Shown here: positions 63,411 through 64,000 of the stretch, piece after piece
How the letters are laid out: the number at the start of each line of letters is the position of its first letter
Position numbering within the stretch: the stretch's first letter is position 1
Assembly (NCBI GenBank): GCA_026874595.1
Contig: JAPPUL010000089.1
Location: forward strand, 186,001 to 250,000
DNA: 64,000 nucleotides
Reading direction: 5' to 3'
Source of the DNA: Sipunculus nudus
Taxonomy: Eukaryota > Annelida > Sipuncula > Golfingiida > Sipunculidae
The notes under the pieces: generated by a model
Database searches by the model: none
The model's input: only the letters and a program-made list of their open reading frames with translations
What the model was told of the DNA's origin: nothing
Position numbers and translations under genes: made by a program

Positions 63411-63899
63411 ATGTCAGATAGTATAGAGGGTTCATTAAGTCAAGAAGATTTGGATTCACTGTTAAGCGAGATAGAGCTTGAAGAAGGCAAATCGAAATCG
63501 ACTGAAGGGGGTAAAGAGGGGGAGGTGTTAAAGGTTGAGGAGGGGGCAGGGGAGGTATCAACTGCAAGTGGAGGGGATGATGGAGGGGTAGTGGTTAAGG
63601 GGGAATCAAAGGGGAGCGTGTTGGATATAGAGAGTATAGAGAACATGGCGTTATTGCTAGATGTCAAGATGAATTTATCGGTTGAGATAGGGCGAACAAA
63701 GATGTTAGTGGATGAGGTACTTGAGCTTTCCTCTGGTGCAATAGTTGAACTTGATAAGCTTAATGGAGAATATGTAGATATAATGGTAAATAATAGATTA
63801 ATAGCGTATGGAGAAATAGTTGCAATAGATGGTAATTTTGGGGTAAAAATAGTAGATATAGTAGATATAGAAGATAGACTAAAGTTTGAATTATCTTAA
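63411..63899 (+). CDS. fliN: Flagellar motor switch protein FliN
   Basis: FliN is part of the C-ring that sets motor direction. The 162-residue protein has the N-terminal EGSLSQEDLDSLLSEIE segment shared with FliM/FliN, an acidic, Gly/Ser-rich linker (about 25-78) and the C-terminal SpoA domain: LLLDVKMNLSVEIGRTKM, EVLELSSGAIVELDKLNGE and NNRLIAYGEIVAIDGNFGVKI. Together with cheW it shows a flagellated, chemotactic cell. No other flagellar gene is within the window; neighbours may lie beyond 64,000. Confidence 0.95.
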   Translation: MSDSIEGSLSQEDLDSLLSEIELEEGKSKSTEGGKEGEVLKVEEGAGEVSTASGGDDGGVVVKGESKGSVLDIESIENMALLLDVKMNLSVEIGRTKMLVDEVLELSSGAIVELDKLNGEYVDIMVNNRLIAYGEIVAIDGNFGVKIVDIVDIEDRLKFELS

Positions 63900-64000
63900 A
63901 GCCAACCAAAAAATCTAACAAAAAATCGAGAGTTAAAAAACTATTAGGTTTATATGCCAATTGAGTTATATTAATATAATGGTTTCCTTTTTTTAAAGAG
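63900..64000. other. Window end, no gene seen
   Basis: This is 101 bases after the fliN stop. It contains TTAATATAAT near 63971 but no open frame, hairpin or ribosome site. Confidence 0.4.

Overview
The window is a low-G+C bacterial chromosome segment (roughly one third G+C by eye) from a Gram-negative, flagellated, chemotactic organism. It carries outer-membrane barrel proteins, lipoproteins, CheW and FliN. A spirochaete is the best fit. RpoB has Asn where E. coli has Ser531 in the rifampicin pocket, a substitution known from spirochaetes. A regulator with two cyclic-nucleotide-type domains, a membrane pyrophosphatase and a mitochondrial-type aconitase fit too. I cannot name the genus. There is no rRNA, CRISPR array, prophage or recognisable insertion sequence.

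Layout. 1-559: start of a radical SAM gene leaving the window. 782-12149: housekeeping and envelope genes (TSUP permease, HAD phosphatase, lipoprotein, aroQ-efp-accB-accC, HDAC-family amidohydrolase, CtpA protease, class V aminotransferase). 12343-16614: cNMP regulator, hppA, cheW. 16655-27817, minus strand: tRNA-Thr, tRNA-Trp, secE-nusG-rplK-rplA-rplJ-rplL-rpoB-rpoC. 28321-34428: ribBA, xerD, aroB, an anchored winged-helix-like protein and a PseG-like/methyltransferase fusion. 34810-42927: a sigma-70-type promoter and cobalamin riboswitch, then an outer-membrane protein, cbiM-cbiQ-cbiO, cbiK and cbiL, followed by a WecG-like protein and mtnA. 42932-49411: cvpA, two outer-membrane proteins, aconitase. 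49701-57093: lipoprotein, galU, TIG/propeller protein, U32-Memo pair, Na+/H+ antiporter, ilvE. 57563-63899: B12-dependent ribonucleotide reductase nrdJ, yqeK, a class B PBP, an orphan ORF and fliN.

How it fits together. Cobalt import, cobalt insertion and the next methylation sit under one B12 sensor, and nrdJ is a B12 consumer in the same window. The outer-membrane protein opening that operon is a candidate outer-membrane route for cobalt or corrinoids. Other points worth a second look: an AccB homologue whose biotin-accepting lysine is Asn; short tandem duplications placed repeatedly on start or stop codons; a 7-copy array in which every unit holds a Shine-Dalgarno and a start-like codon; and strand-composition changes inside genes rather than at their ends.
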